Shown one piece after another: positions 23,467 to 37,040 of a DNA stretch of 64,000 nt (positions within the stretch are counted from its first letter, which is position 1; each line of letters begins with the position of its first letter). The DNA comes from Cymbidium sinense. Taxonomy: Eukaryota; Streptophyta; Magnoliopsida; Asparagales; Orchidaceae. Made by a program: the position numbers and the translations under genes. The DNA lies in NCBI GenBank assembly GCA_021442155.1, contig CM038218.1:55217277-55281276 (forward strand). Reading direction: 5' to 3'. The notes below the pieces were generated by a model. The model ran no database searches. It saw only the letters and a list, made by a program, of their open reading frames with translations, and had not been told where the DNA came from.

Positions 23467-23470
23467 ACTC

Positions 23471-23570
23471 NNNNNNNNNNNNNNNNNNNNNNNNNNNNNN
23501 NNNNNNNNNNNNNNNNNNNNNNNNNNNNNNNNNNNNNNNNNNNNNNNNNNNNNNNNNNNNNNNNNNNNNN
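23471..23570. other. Assembly gap of 100 N
   Basis: Exactly 100 undetermined bases, the conventional size for a gap of unknown length. The left side is copia gag on the + strand. The right side is the pyrimidine tract of Tat-like copy C on the minus strand. All shared repeat families change polarity here. Confidence 0.98.
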
Positions 23571-23732
23571 TTTTCTCTTCTTTTTTGTTTTTTGTTTTCT
23601 TTTTTTTTATTTATAATCTTTGGCCAAGTTCATGAGAATAGGCTTGTAGATTTTGAGGGATGTAGTAAACCACATACTCATATATGTCAACCTCATGAAC
23701 TATAAATGGCTTGAGATCTCCTTTGACACAGT

Positions 23733-23900
23733 TGACGATAACTCCTCTCATGAACTTTGCTTGATGTAGAAGATGGAACTATATTTGTCCTCATGTATCC
23801 ATGGTCTCCCAAGTAAAGTGTTGAAAGATGTATCTGAGTCTATAATGTCAAACTTTGCTTCGATCTTCCAATCATCTATCTCCAAGGGCTGCACTATGGA
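23733..23900 (-). pseudogene. Retroviral-type aspartic protease tail, copy C
   Basis: This is the cleanest of the three protease pieces. The minus-strand frame reads through PLEIDDWKIEAKF, IIDSDTSFNTLL and GRPWIHED without a stop before ending near 23735. The catalytic aspartate motif, which should lie N-terminal of this segment, is not seen upstream. The remnant therefore begins at the same truncated point as in copies A and B. Confidence 0.75.
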
Positions 23901-24249
23901 CCCTAAGACCTATTGACTTCACTATTGAAGTGCGAATTCAATCTTCGCATCTTAGACTTTGGAGACTTTTAGACACTAAGACTTTCTTAGTCATAAGATA
24001 CTTCTATCAATTAGGTAAACGCTTAACCTAAGCCTAAAGACTTAGAAAGGTTAACCATAGGATTAGGTTATGCCTTAGGGATTAGGATAATCCACCTAGC
24101 CTACAACCCAAATCCAATCCATGTTCACCTTCTCAAACCAAACCTCAAGTTCAGACATCAAATTCAAATCCAAAACCAAACCCAAATTCCAAAACCAAAT
24201 GATTGAAGCCCATGAACAAATCCAAACTTGAAACCCTTCCTAAGCCATA

Positions 24250-25920
24250 TGACCTATCCCATGTACTTAGCCAAATCTTAATCCAAATCAATCTAAAATC
24301 AATTGATTTTCTCATAATCAATTTATATCTTCAATCATCTTCCTAAATATATATCAAATCTACATTCAAATGATCAAAACTAAATAAAACTAAATCAAAT
24401 TAAATCAAAACCCTTCCTAAGCCATATGAGCTATCCCATGGACTTAGCCAAATCTTAATCCAGATCATGTCAAACTCAATTGATTTCTCACAAATCAATG
24501 ATATTTTCAATCATATTCACAAATATAAATTAAATATACATTTATATCATCAAAACTAATTTAAACCAAATCAAAATTCAAACCTAAGCCACATGGCCAA
24601 ACTCCATGGACTTAGCCCAATTTTCTTATTCCAAAACCTAAATTCAATTGATTTTCTCATGAATCAATCATACCTTCAGTCATATTCACAAATATAAATG
24701 AAATCTACAATCATCAAGCCAAACTAAAATCAATCCAAGTCAAACCCAACTTAACCCTTTTGACTTGAAATGTTTGAATGAACTAAAACCCATTTGAACC
24801 CAAGCTAATTGCAATTGAATTTATATATCAATCCCAAATTCATATATAAACTGAAATAAATCAAACTCAACCCAAAATCAAGCCAACTAAACCCAATTGG
24901 TCCACTTGACCCAAAGTGGCTAATTTGACCAATTTGAGTCAAGTTCTAATCTTATCCAAATTGGATTGAACCAAGCCCATCAAAACCTCTAATCAATCAT
25001 TGTTGATCACCATAAGTTGATCAATTATCACAAATTAGGTCAAACCAAGTCAACTTGGTCATCGACCAAGTCAACCCCTTAACCCATATGAACCTAAACT
25101 AGCCAAATTGCAACCTAAGACAAATTCCCTTGAAACCAATGATTCATACCAAAACAAAATCAATATTTCAATATGATTTGACCTTCAATTGAGTGAAATA
25201 AAACCTAATCGGCCCTCTTGACAAAAGTTGACCCAAATTGACCTAAAAGACCAAATTGGGTCAAATCATAATGTAAACTAAATTGATTTCAACCAATGGC
25301 TCAAGTTCATTCCAAATTGATTATTGAACTTGACCAAAGCAATGATTGGACCTAATTGTACCCAATTGACCTACTTAGCCCAAAGTTACCTAAAAGTTCA
25401 AGTTAGCCTAAATCAAAACCAAATCCAAATTAATTGAAACCAAAGACTAAAATCATCTTCAATTGGTCAACTAAACCCAAACCATGACTCAAGCTAATTT
25501 GGCCAATTTGGTCAAAAGCGGTCAACTTAAGCCATTTGACCCAAATGAATTCAAATGAGCCAAAATCAAATCTAAGCCAAACTAAACCAAATCAATTGAA
25601 CCAAAACATCTCATATGATCATATGAACTTGACCCAACCCTTGGTTTGACCCAATTTGACCAATTGGTCAGCTTGACCCAACCTAACCCAATCTGATCTA
25701 AATGAGTAAAATTGAGCCAAACCTAACCAAATCAACTCCAATTGACTTGAAATTTGGGCTAACCCACTTTTGGCTCATTTTAAATATGCCCAAATCAAAT
25801 ACAAAGCCAAATAATCATTCCACTCTTTGTTCAAGGGAATCACATGAGACAAATCATCCATGTGAGTGGTTAGTTCCATTCTTTGGCCACTTGGTACTCT
25901 CCTAATGGTCCACTTAGGCA
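24250..25920 (-). repeat. GGTCAA-rich non-coding block, copy C
   Basis: Reverse-orientation equivalent of 2565-4320, with repeated TTGACC, CCAATTGG, AATCAAAACC and CCCAATTGACC words. It holds no gene. Confidence 0.65.
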
Positions 25921-27657
25921 CCTAAGACACTACCCAACTTGACCCAAGGGGGTGGGTCGGCCATGACCCATAGGAGGTGAAATCACCTCACCCTCCCCAT
26001 TGGAGCATTTGAAATCCATAGGCCATGATTCCTCCTTAGTAGCCACCTTCATACCTTCAACCAACCGAGCCAACTCACCTCCTCCACACCCAGACTCCCT
26101 CAAATGGTGGACGACTAGAAGCCAAACCAAATCCCACCATTCGATCAAGATGAAGGGGAGTATACACCATCTCATATCAATTCAAACACACACAAAAATC
26201 ATTCCTCAAAGCTCTAGCTACCCAAAATGAGCCACTAAAGACATTCCCTAAGCTCCGAAGCTCATTCCTCGATTAGAAAATGCCATTCCCGTCTGTCCCG
26301 AAACAATACACTCCCATTTCCAACCTAACTTCCCCATTTCTCTATCAAACTCAAATTAACTTTGCACGCACCTTCCCTAGGCCTCATCCAGAAGAACAAA
26401 TCATCTCCCAAGCTTCCCAGAACAGGAGGTGGCACTGATCAAAGCAGCTCCAAATCATGGGTTAGTGGTTAAATAAAACTAAACATAAAATTAAAATAAA
26501 ATAAACCTAAAATAAACCTAAAATAGAATAAAATAAAACTAAATAAAAACCTAAACCTAAAAATAAACTAAAAATAAAACCTAAGCCCTAAACTAAAAAG
26601 AAAACTAAACCTAAAATAAAAGTAAAATAAACTAAACCTAAACTAAAATAAGTAAAACTTAAAAATAAATCGAAAGAAACTAAACCTAAACCCTAAACTA
26701 AATAAAATAAAATAAACTAAAAATAAACATAAATCTAAACTAAAAAAAATAAAAAAAAAAAAATAAACCTAAAATTAAAAAGAAAATAAATTAAAAACCT
26801 AAATTAAAACCTAAACCTAAACTAAAAGATAAAATAAAATAAAATAAAATTAAATTAAATTAATAAAAACCTAAACTAAACTAAAATAAAATTAAAAATA
26901 AACCTAAGAATAAAAAACCTAAATTAAATAAAAACTAAACATAAAATAAAAATAAAATAAACATAAAGTAAAATAAAATAAGAAATAAATAAAAACCTAA
27001 ACCTAAAAAATAAACCTAAAAATAAATAAAAAACAAAACCTAAACCTAAACTAAGATAAACCTAAAATAAAAATTAAATAAACAAAATAAAATAAACATA
27101 AGCCTAAACTAAAATAAACTAAACTGAAATAAATATAACCTAAACCTAAACTAAATAAAACAAAATAAACTGAAAATATACCTAAACCTAAACAAAAAAA
27201 TAAAACCTAAAAATAAACCTAAAATAAAATCCTAAAACCTAAACCTAAAAAATAAAATATAAACTTAAACAAAACCTAAAAATAAAAAATAAAACCTAAA
27301 CCTAAAAAATAAACTAAATTAAAAAACCTAAACTAAAATAAATAAGCCTAAAATAAATAAACTAAACTAAATAAAAAAAAAAACCTAATTAAGAATAAAT
27401 AATTAAAATAAACTCAAAGGAATAAAAAAATAAACAAAATATACCTAAACCTACCAATTTACTTAATTTAAAAAAAAAACTCAAAACCCTAAACCCTAAA
27501 ACTAACCTGAAACCCTAAACCCTAAACCTACAACCTAAAACCCTAAACCCTAAACCCTAAATCCAATACCCTAAAACCCTAAACCCTAAGCCCTAAACCC
27601 TAAACAGTAAACCTTAAAACCAAAACCCAAAACCCTAAACCATAAACCCTAAACATA

Positions 27658-27945
27658 TTATAGATTAAATATTAATCTGAAAAATACTAGATCAACTTAC
27701 AATGTCTTTTACGCCACCGTATTTGTAACACATCGTACAAGCGAACAGAAGGCGTTAATTAGAGCAGATTGGAATGAAGATCCAGATTAAAATTATGAGA
27801 AGGTAAAGAATTAGATCTGTTCAAAGCATACTTACCTTTATCCGGATCAAAACTCTGTTCACTATCAAATAGGAGCACATTTGAGTTCTTTAAAGAAAAA
27901 GAGGCTATTTTGCTAATTTTTGGAGCTATTTTGCATGTGTACTTT
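27658..27945. other. Unidentified insert replacing a GRP exon
   Basis: About 290 bp of ordinary base composition lies between a CCCTAAA block and the tail of a GRP 3' UTR, exactly where other units carry the GRP exon. It shows no similarity to the other families in the window. On the minus strand, AAAGGTAAGTA (27829-27840) looks like a 5' splice site, and a short frame reads MCYKYGGVKDI, loosely resembling an RRM protein segment. It may be a fragment of another host gene. The function cannot be assigned. Confidence 0.4.
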
Positions 27946-28003
27946 CTATTGATGAAATCAAAAAGAAGAAATGTTAAATCTGAATTTGTTCTCTGTTAAA
28001 ATA
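27945..28003 (+). pseudogene. GRP 3' UTR tail only, copy 4
   Basis: GATGAAATCAAAAAGAAG and TTGTTCTCTGTTAAAA match the last ~60 bp of the 3' UTR in the other copies. The exon and the rest of the UTR are replaced by the insert at 27658-27945. The A-run at its end is interrupted (AAAATAAAAAA). Confidence 0.75.
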
Positions 28004-29380
28004 AAAAATCTTAAACCCTAAACACTAAACCCTAAACCATAAACCCTAAACTAAACCTTAAACTCTATACCTAAAACCTAAATCCTAAACCTAAACCCAA
28101 ACCCTAAACCCTAAACCCTAAACCCTAAACCCCCAAACCCCCCAAAAACCTTAAACCCTAAACTAACCCTAAACCATAAAAAGTGAAAAACCTAAACCTA
28201 ATCTAAATAAAACCTAAAAATAAAATAATTAAAAAAATTTAAAACCAAAATAAAATAAAAAAATAAAAAAATAAAAACATAAACTAAATCCTAAACCTAA
28301 ACCTGAACTTAAACCTAAATCTAAAATGAAAATAAAATAAAATCAAAAACTAAACTAAAATAAAAGAAATAAAAACATAAACTAAACTAAAAAAATAAAA
28401 ACCTAAATAAAATAAAAACCAAGGTTAAAAAAATAAAATAAAATAAAAAGTAAATAAAAACCTAAAACTAAAAAATAAACCTAAAAATAAAAATTAAAAA
28501 TAAATAGAACATAAAATTTTAACCGTAAACTAAAAAAAACTAAACCTAAAATAAAAATAAAATAAACAAAATAAAATAAACCTAAACCTAAACTAAAATA
28601 AACTAACTTAAAATAAATAAAACCTAAACCTAAACCTATAATAAATTAAACCAAAATTTAAACTAAAACTAAATAAAATAAATTAAACTAAAAATAAACT
28701 TATACAAAAAATAAAAATAAAACCTAAAAATAAACCTAAACTAAAATCCTAAAACCTAAACTTAAAAAAAATAATAAAATAAAAACTTAAACATAAACCT
28801 AAAAAGAAAAAATAAAACCTAAACCTAAAAAATAAAATAAAAATAAAGCATAACTCAAAATAAACCTAAACCTAAAAAATAAACTACAATAAAATATTTA
28901 AACTAGAATAAATAAACCTAAAATAAATAAACTAAGCCAAATAAAAATAAAAAATAAACTTAAATAAAAATAAAAATAAAAGAAACTTAAATAAATAAAA
29001 ATAAACTAAATAAACTAAATAAACCTAAACTTACCAATTTACTTAGCTAAAAAAAAACCCTAAACCCTCAATCCTAAACCTTAAACCTAAAATCCTAAAC
29101 CCTCAAACTAAACCTAAACCTATAAACCTGACCATAAACCTACAACTAAACCCTAAACTCTAAACTCTAAACCCTAAACCCTAAAACCCTAAACCCTAAA
29201 CCCTAAATCTTAAACCATAAATAAACCTAAACCCTAAAACCCTAAACCTAAACCTTAAAACCATAAAAACCTAAACCTAAACCATAAACCCTAAAATGTA
29301 CAACCCTAAACACTAAACCCAAAACCCTAAATCCAAAACCATAAACCTAAACTAACTCTAAACTAACTCTAAACCCTAAG

Positions 29381-29863
29381 ACTAGGCAGAACCTTGATGG
29401 AAGGAACATCACTATCAACTATGCTCAGCCTAGATCTACTGGTGTAGGTAGAGGTGGAGGTGTTATCACAGTGATGGTGGGGGATCTAGAGGTGCTTGAG
29501 GATATGGAGGTGGTGGTCGGAGTAGTGGTGGTTATGGAGGTGGGAGGAGTGACAGAGGTTAGAGCCATGGTGGTGGTGGAGAGAGAGATCGGGGATATGT
29601 TGGTGAATCTCGCTACTTGAGAGGCGGGGTGGTTCTGATGGGAACTGGAGAAATGGAAGAATGATTGATCTGATCTGCTGCTCATAGAATTGTGTCTTTA
29701 TAATAGAGACGATTTTACTTATCATGGGGTTTTTAATTTGCTCTATGGGTGCTCATTTTGATCTATGTCGTCACTTGTGTCTTAGAAAAGTTGGGATGAT
29801 ACTTGGTTGATGAAATCAAAAGAATAAATGTTGAATCTGAATTTGTTCTCTATTAAAAAAAAA
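29381..29863 (+). pseudogene. GRP terminal exon and 3' UTR copy 5
   Basis: It begins right after CCCTAAG. Translation starts TRQNLDGRNITINYAQPRS (first two residues altered from NG), then a 1-base loss shifts the frame at the GGTGTTATCACAG segment, the same spot as in copies 3 and 8. The DNA beyond still encodes SGGYGGG, RDRGY and SDGNWR in the other frame, with extra stops. The 3' UTR is full length and ends in nine A. The minus-strand frames at 29425-29725 are antisense to this exon and not genes. Confidence 0.85.
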
Positions 29864-30789
29864 CCTTAACCCTAAACCCTAAATCATAAACTGAAACTTA
29901 AACCCTAAACCCTTAAAATCCTAAACTCTAAACACTAAACCCAAAACCCTAAATCCTAAACCCTAAACCCTAAAAACCTAAAATCCTAAACCTAAACTAA
30001 TTAAAACCTAATAATAAAATAAATAGAAAAACCTAAACCTAAATAAAATAAAATATAATAAAATAAAATAAAAACCTAAACTAAACCCTAAACTTAAACC
30101 TAATCTTAAAAATAAAATAAAATAAAATAAAAAACAAAATTTAAATAAAATAAATAAATACCTAAACTAAACTAAAATAATAAAATAAACCTAGAAATAA
30201 AATACCTATACAAAAGAAAACCTAAACGTAAAATAAAAATAAGATAAACCAAAAGTAAAATAAAATAAAAACTGACTAAAAACATTATCTTAAAAAATAA
30301 ACCTAAAAATAAATAAAAAATAAAAACTAAACCCTAAACTAAATAAACAAAACTAAAATAAAATAATCCTAAACTAAACTAAATAAAAAATAAAACCTAA
30401 ACCTAAAATAAACAAAATGAAATAAACCTAAACCTAAAATAAAATAAACTAAACTAAAATAAATAAAACCTAAAGCAAAACTTAAACCATAAAAAATAAA
30501 TTAAATAAACTAAAATAAACCTAAACCTAAACTAAAAATACTACCTAAAATAAACCTAAAATAAAACTTAAAGCTTTAACCTAAAAAAAAATCTAACCTA
30601 AACCTATAAAAAACAAAACCTAAACCTAAAAATAAAATAAAAACAAAGTTAAACATCAAAAAAAATAAACTAAAATAAAACTAAACTAAATGAATAAACA
30701 TAAAATAAAACTAAACTAAATAGTAATAAAATTAAACATAAATAAAATATAAATATACTAAATAAACCTAAACCTGTATTTTGCTTAAT

Positions 30790-31050
30790 TTAAAACCCTC
30801 ACTGACCCTGAAATCCCTCCCTAAACCATAAACCCCAATGCCCTATAACTAAAAAACCTAACCTCCTAACCCTAAACCTTAACTCAGTCCTCCCTGACCT
30901 CTATGCCTCCTGGGCCCTAAAACCACAACTGACCTGGGCCACTCTAAACCTGCCAACTTACCTGAGGCTGGCCAAGGCCCTGACACTTCTAAACCACTGA
31001 CCCTAAACTGACTCCTACTAAACTGAAACCTCTCCTGACTTAAACCTCAC
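30790..31050 (-). repeat. GC-richer patch in the main array
   Basis: CCTCCCTGACC, CTCCTGGGCCC, GACCTGGGCC and GAGGCTGGCC words are interspersed with CCCTAAA. Similar patches lie at 32820-33060 and 36790-37040, and the left array has its complement at 14530-14885. No open frame is supported. Confidence 0.45.
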
Positions 31051-34000
31051 TGAAACTCTAAAACCAAAGATAAAATAAAAAACCTAAATAAATAAATAAA
31101 TAAACTCCTAAACTCCTTAAAATAAAATAACTACTTAAAAAACTACCTAAACCAAAAACCTAAAAGATAAACTAATAAAATAAAATAAACTAATAAACCT
31201 AAACTAAAACCCTAAAAAACCTAAAATAATAAACCTAAACATAAACCTTAAAAATAAAAACCTAATAATAAAAACTAAAATAAAACCTAAAATAATAAAA
31301 TAAAAAATAAACTAAATAAATAAATAAAATAAATATGAAACTAAAAACCTAAACCTAAACATGATCTTAAAAAATAAAATAAAATAAAAATAAACTAAAC
31401 TAAATAGATAAATAAAACCTAAACTAAACTAAAAAATAAAATAAACCTAAAATAAAACCTAAATAAAATAAAACTAAATAAAAAATAAAAATAAAATAAT
31501 AAAATAAATAAATAAAAAAACCTACACCTAAAAAAAACTTAAAAATAAAACCTAAACACTAAACTTAAAAAACCTAAACCTAAAATAAATAAAATAAAAT
31601 ATACTTAAACCTAAATTAAAATAAATTAAACCTAAACTTAAACCTAAAATAAACTAAACATAAACTGAAAACTAAATAAAATAAAATAAACTGAAAATAA
31701 AACAATACCTAAACTAAAAAATAAAACCTAAAAATTAACCTAAAATAAAAACCTAAAACCTAAACCTAAAAAGAAAATAAAACTAAACCTAAAAATAAAT
31801 AATAAAACTTAAACCTAAAAAATAAAATAAAAGTAAAAGTAAACTAAAAAATAAACATGAAGCTAAACCAAAATAAAAAAAACTAAACTAAAATAAAAAA
31901 ACTTTTGCTAAAATAAATAAACCTAAATTAAATAAACTAAACTAAATAAAAATAAAAAATTAAATAAAATAAAATAAATGAAAAATAAGCAAAATAAACC
32001 TAAACCTATCACAAATAAAAAAAAATAAAACCTAAACCTAAACTAACCTAAATGTAAACCTAAACCTAAAAATAAAATTAAAAAAAAAATAAAAATTAAA
32101 CTCATAAAATAAATAAAAACTTAAACTAAAATAAAAAAAATAAATTAAAAAAATAAAAACCCTAAATAAAGTAAAAACTAAACCTAAAATAAAATAAAAT
32201 AAACCTAAAATAAAATAAAAAAACTAAATAAAAACCTAAACTTTAAAAAAAACCTAAAAATAAATAAAAATAAAACCTAAACCTTAAACTAAAAAAAATC
32301 CTAAACTTAAAATAAAAAAATAAACCTAAACTAAAATAAACTAAACTAAAATAAATAAAACCTGAACCTAAACCTAAAAAACTAAAATAAAAAATAAAAA
32401 AAAAAACTAAAAAGAAACCTATACCTAAACTAAAATAAAACCTAAAATGAACTCAATGAAATCTAAAACTAACATAAAAGAAAATCAAACCTAAACTTAA
32501 TGATAAAAAATAAAACCTAAATGTAAAATAAAATAAAATAAAATTAAACTAAAATAAATATAATCCTAAACCTAAAAGAAAAGCTAAAGTAAAATAAAAA
32601 AACTAAAATAAATAAACTAAATAAATAAAATAAACTTAATAAAATAAACAATGAACCTAAATAAAATAACAAATAAAATAAACTAAATAAACATAAAACC
32701 TAATGGTTTATTTAATTTAACCTAAACCTAAACCCTAGACCCATCCTAAACTGACCTAAACCTAAACCATAAACCTAAAAACCAAACTAAACCCACTAAA
32801 ACAAAACCCAAAACCTCTAACCCTAACCACACTAAACCCTAAATCATAAATCCAAACCCCTGAGCCCTAACTAACTCCTAACTACCACAAATCTACCCAA
32901 ACTCCAAATTAAACCTGAGCTAACTGATCCACACCCTCCCTGAGCCCTAAACCTAACACTGGGCCTGACCCCTAAACTACCCACCTCCAACCCTCCCTAA
33001 ACCACACCTCTGCCCTAAATCTCCTTAACCTTAACCTCAACCCTAACCTAAAACCTAAACTGAGCTAAATAAAACTTGAAAATAAAATAAATAAAACCTA
33101 AACTTAAATAAAATAAAGAATAATATATATATAATTCTAAACTAAATCTAAACCTAAACCTAAAAATAAAATAAAATAAAATAATAAAATAAACTAAACT
33201 ATAAATAAAACCTAAACTAAAAATAAAAAAATAAAAACTAAAATAATAATAAAACTAAAATAAAATAAAATATAAACTAAATAAAACCTAAACCTAAAAT
33301 TAAACCTAAAACAAATAAAAGTTAAAACATAAACTAAAAAAAAAACCTAAACCTAAAATATAAATAAAATAAACAAAATAAAATAAACCTAAACCTGCAA
33401 TAAAATAAACTAAACTAAAATAAATAAAACCTAAACCTGAACCTAAAATTAGCTAAACCAAAACCTAAACCTAAACATAAACTAAATAAAATAAAATAAA
33501 CTAAAATAAACCAAAACCTAAACTAAAAAAATAAAACCTAAAATAAACCTAAAACCTAAACCTAAAAAAAATAAAATAAAACCTAAACCTAAACAAAAAA
33601 TATAAAATAAAACATAAACCTATCAAAATAAAATAAAAATGAAATTCAATTAAAAAATAAACCTAAACCAAAAAATTAAACTAAAATAAGAAACTTAAAC
33701 TAAAATAAATTAATCTAAAATAAATAAATTAATTAAATAAAAAAATACCTAAATAAAAATAAAAAATAAAATGAACTCAAATAAATTAAAAATAAACTTA
33801 ATAAATTAAATATATCTAAGCCAATCAATTTACTTAATTTTTTTTAAAAGAAATCTAAACCCTAAATCCTCAATCTTAAACCCTAAACTCTAAACCCTAA
33901 AACTAACCCTAAACTCTAAACCCTAAATCTACAACCCTAAACCCTAAAATGTAAACCCTAAAACCCTAAACCATAAACCCTAAACCCCAAACCGAAAAAC

Positions 34001-36789
34001 CTAAATTAAAAAAAAAAACCTAAACTTGAAACTAAAAAGAACAAAAACCTAAACCTAAAATAAATAAAATAAAATAAACCTAAACCTAAACAAAAATAAA
34101 CTAAACTAAAATAAATAAAACCTAAACCTAAACCTAAACTAAATAAAATAAAATAAACTAAAAATAAACCTAAACTAAAAAATAAAACCTAAAATAAAAA
34201 CCTAAAAGCTAAACCTAAACCTAAAAATAAAAAATAAAACCTAAACCTAAAAAAAACCATAAACCTAAGAAATAAAATAAATATAAAACTAAACTAAAAA
34301 ATTAACTTAAACCAAAACCTAAGCCTAAAAAATAAACTAAATTAAAAACCTAAACTAAAATAAATAAACCAAAAATAAATAAACCAAACTAACTAAAAAT
34401 TAAAAATAAACCTAAATAAAAATAAAAAATAAACTAAATATACTAAATAAACCTAAACCAACAGGTTTGGTTAATTTAAAAAAAATAGTAAACCCTAAAT
34501 CCTGAACCCTAAATCCTGAACCCTAAATCCTAAACCTTAGACCTACAACCCTAAACCCTAAACCCTAAAAAACCCTAAACTTTTATTTTTAAACCTAAAC
34601 TAAAAAAAATAAACCTAAATAAAAATAAAAAATGAAGTAAACTATAATAAATAATAAATAAACTAAATATACTAAATAATCTTAAACCTACTGATTTACT
34701 TAATCTAAAAAAACCTTAAACCCTAAATCCTAAATCCTAAACCATAAAACCTTAAACCCTAAATAAACTAACCTAAACTAAACATTAAACCCAAAGCTAA
34801 ACCCTAAAGCTAAAAAATAAAATCTCCCCTAAACTAACCCTAAACTAACCTAAACTAAACAAACCCTAAATCTTAACCCCAAAATCCAAAATCCAAAAAT
34901 AAAATTAATTAATAATGAAAACCCTAACCTAAACCCTAAATGCCTGGCAACCTCTAACTAAACCCAAAAAACCCAAAAAACCATATAACCTAAACCCTAA
35001 ACCCTAAACCTAAATCCATAAACCATAAACCCTAAAACTTACAACCTTAAACCCTAAACCCATAACCCCAAGCTCTAAACCCTAAATCCTAAACCCTAAA
35101 CCCTAAACCCTAAATGCTAAAAAATTAAAAACCTAAACTTGAACTAATTAAAACCTAAAAATTAAATAAATAAAAAACTTACACCTAAATAAAATAAAAT
35201 ATAAACTAAAACCTAAACCTAAACCTAAACCTAAACCTAAAAATAAATAAAACTAAAAAATAAAAACTAAAATTAAAATAAATAAAATAAAAGCCAAAAC
35301 TAAACTAAAAAAATAAAATAAACCTAAAAATAAAAAACTTAAATAAAATAAAAAGCACACATAAAATAAAAATAAAATAAACATAAAATAAAATAAAATA
35401 AAAATTAAATAAAAGCGTAAACCTAAAAATAAACTTAAAAATAAATTAAAAATAAAACCTAAACCCTAAACTAAGAAAAAACCTAAACCTCAAATAAAAA
35501 AAATAAATTAAACCTAAACCTAAACTAAAACAAACTAAACTAAAATAAATAAATGCTAAACCTAAACTTGAAATAAAGTAAACCTAAACCCTAAACTAAA
35601 TAAAATAAAATAAATTAAAAATAAACCTAAACCTAAACTAAAAAACAACTTTATAATAAACCTTAAATAAAAACCTTAAATCTAAACAAAAAAATAATAA
35701 TAAAATTAAAAAAAAACTAAACTAAAAAAAAATAAAAACCTAGACCTAAACAAAAAAGCAAACTAAAATAAAAATCCTAATCTAAAATAAATAAACCTAA
35801 CATAAATAAACTAAACTAAATAAAAATAAAAATAAAACTTAAATAAAATAAAATAAAATAATCTAAAATAAATAAAAGATAAACTAAATAAAACTAAACC
35901 TACAAGTTTACTTAATTTTGTTTAAAAAAACCTTAAACACTAAACCCTAAACCCTAAATCCTATTAAAAACCCTAAACCCTACCCCCTAAACCCTAAACC
36001 CTAAACCCTAAAAAACCCTAAACCCTAAATCTGAAACCTTAGATAAAAAAATTAATAAATAAATAAATAAACCCTAACCCTAAACCCACAAACTAACCCT
36101 AAAACCCTAAAAACCACTAAACCCTAAACCATAAGCCTAAATACTACCCTAAACTAAACTCTAAACTCCTAAAACCCAAACCTCCTGACCCAGACCCTAA
36201 ACTGACCCTAAACCCTAAACCCTAAACCTAAACCTAAACTCTAAATCATAAAACCTAAAAACCTAAACCTAAACTAAATAAACCTAAAATAAAAAGATAA
36301 ATAAAGAAACCTAAACCTAAATAAAATTAAATAAAATAAAAATCTAAACTAAAATCTAAACCAAAACCTAAAATAAAATAAAATAAAAACTAAACTAAAA
36401 TAAATAAATAAAAACCTAAAATATACTAAAAAATAAAATAAACCTAAAAATAAAAAACTTAAATAAAATAAAACCCAAACATAAAATAAAAATAAACTAA
36501 ACCTAAAATAAAATAAAATAATACCTAAATAAAAACCTAAACCTAAAAAATAAACCTAAAAAATGTACAAAATAAAACCTAAAATAAAAAAAAAAAAAAA
36601 AACTAAACCAAAATAAAATAAATAAACCAAAATAAAAAAACTAAAACTAAATAAATAAAACTAAAATAAATAAACCTAAACTAAATAAAATAAATAAAAT
36701 AAATCATAAATAAACCAAATAAAATTAAAATAAACTAAATATAAAACCTAAACCAAATAAACAAAATAAAATTAAAATGGTTAAACTAT

Positions 36790-37040
36790 AAATTTAAACC
36801 TAAACCAAAAATCACACTAAAATCCTAAACTTAACCACATAAACTCTTAACTATAAATCCTGAGCCCTATAAATCCTACCTAAACCTTGCCATGACCTTA
36901 AATCTACCCTAAATCCTAATACCACTCCACTCCCTACCACTGACCCTAAACCCTCCCCTTCTACTGATCTTTGTCTCCACAGGCCCAACCCTGACCCACT
37001 CCAAACCAACCCTAACCCTCACTAACCTAAACCTTAATCA
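36790..37040 (-). repeat. GC-richer patch in the main array
   Basis: CCACTCCACTCCC, CCTCCCCTTCTACTGATC, GTCTCCACAGGCCC and CTGACCCACTCC replace the regular repeat words over about 200 bp. No reading frame or RNA gene is recognisable. Confidence 0.45.

Larger units (their letters stand above)
23571..26465 (-). mobile_element. Tat-like Ty3/gypsy remnant, copy C (5' part only)
   Basis: Read on the minus strand it corresponds to about 2050-4760 of copy A: leader (26465-25920), GGTCAA-rich block (25920-24250), a spacer with GATTAGGTTATGCC, the protease tail, and the start of the purine tract, where the gap begins. Everything downstream of that (RT, RNase H, integrase) is absent. The 5' end meets the CCCTAAA array at 26465. 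The plus-strand open frames at 25702-25905 and 26000-26230 are accidental. Confidence 0.8.

Noticed and set aside
23460..23705. Open frame crossing the N gap
   Set aside because: It is continuous only because undetermined bases are read as unknown residues. The two sides belong to different elements.
25702..26230. Plus-strand open frames in copy C
   Set aside because: They are antisense to the leader and GGTCAA-rich block, with composition-driven Asn/Pro/Lys sequence and no conserved domain.
29425..29725. Ser/Thr/Pro-rich minus-strand open frames
   Set aside because: They are antisense to GRP copy 5. Similar Ser/His/Thr-rich frames at 13410-13598, 16572-16808, 19969-20223 and 46538-46831 have the same origin.
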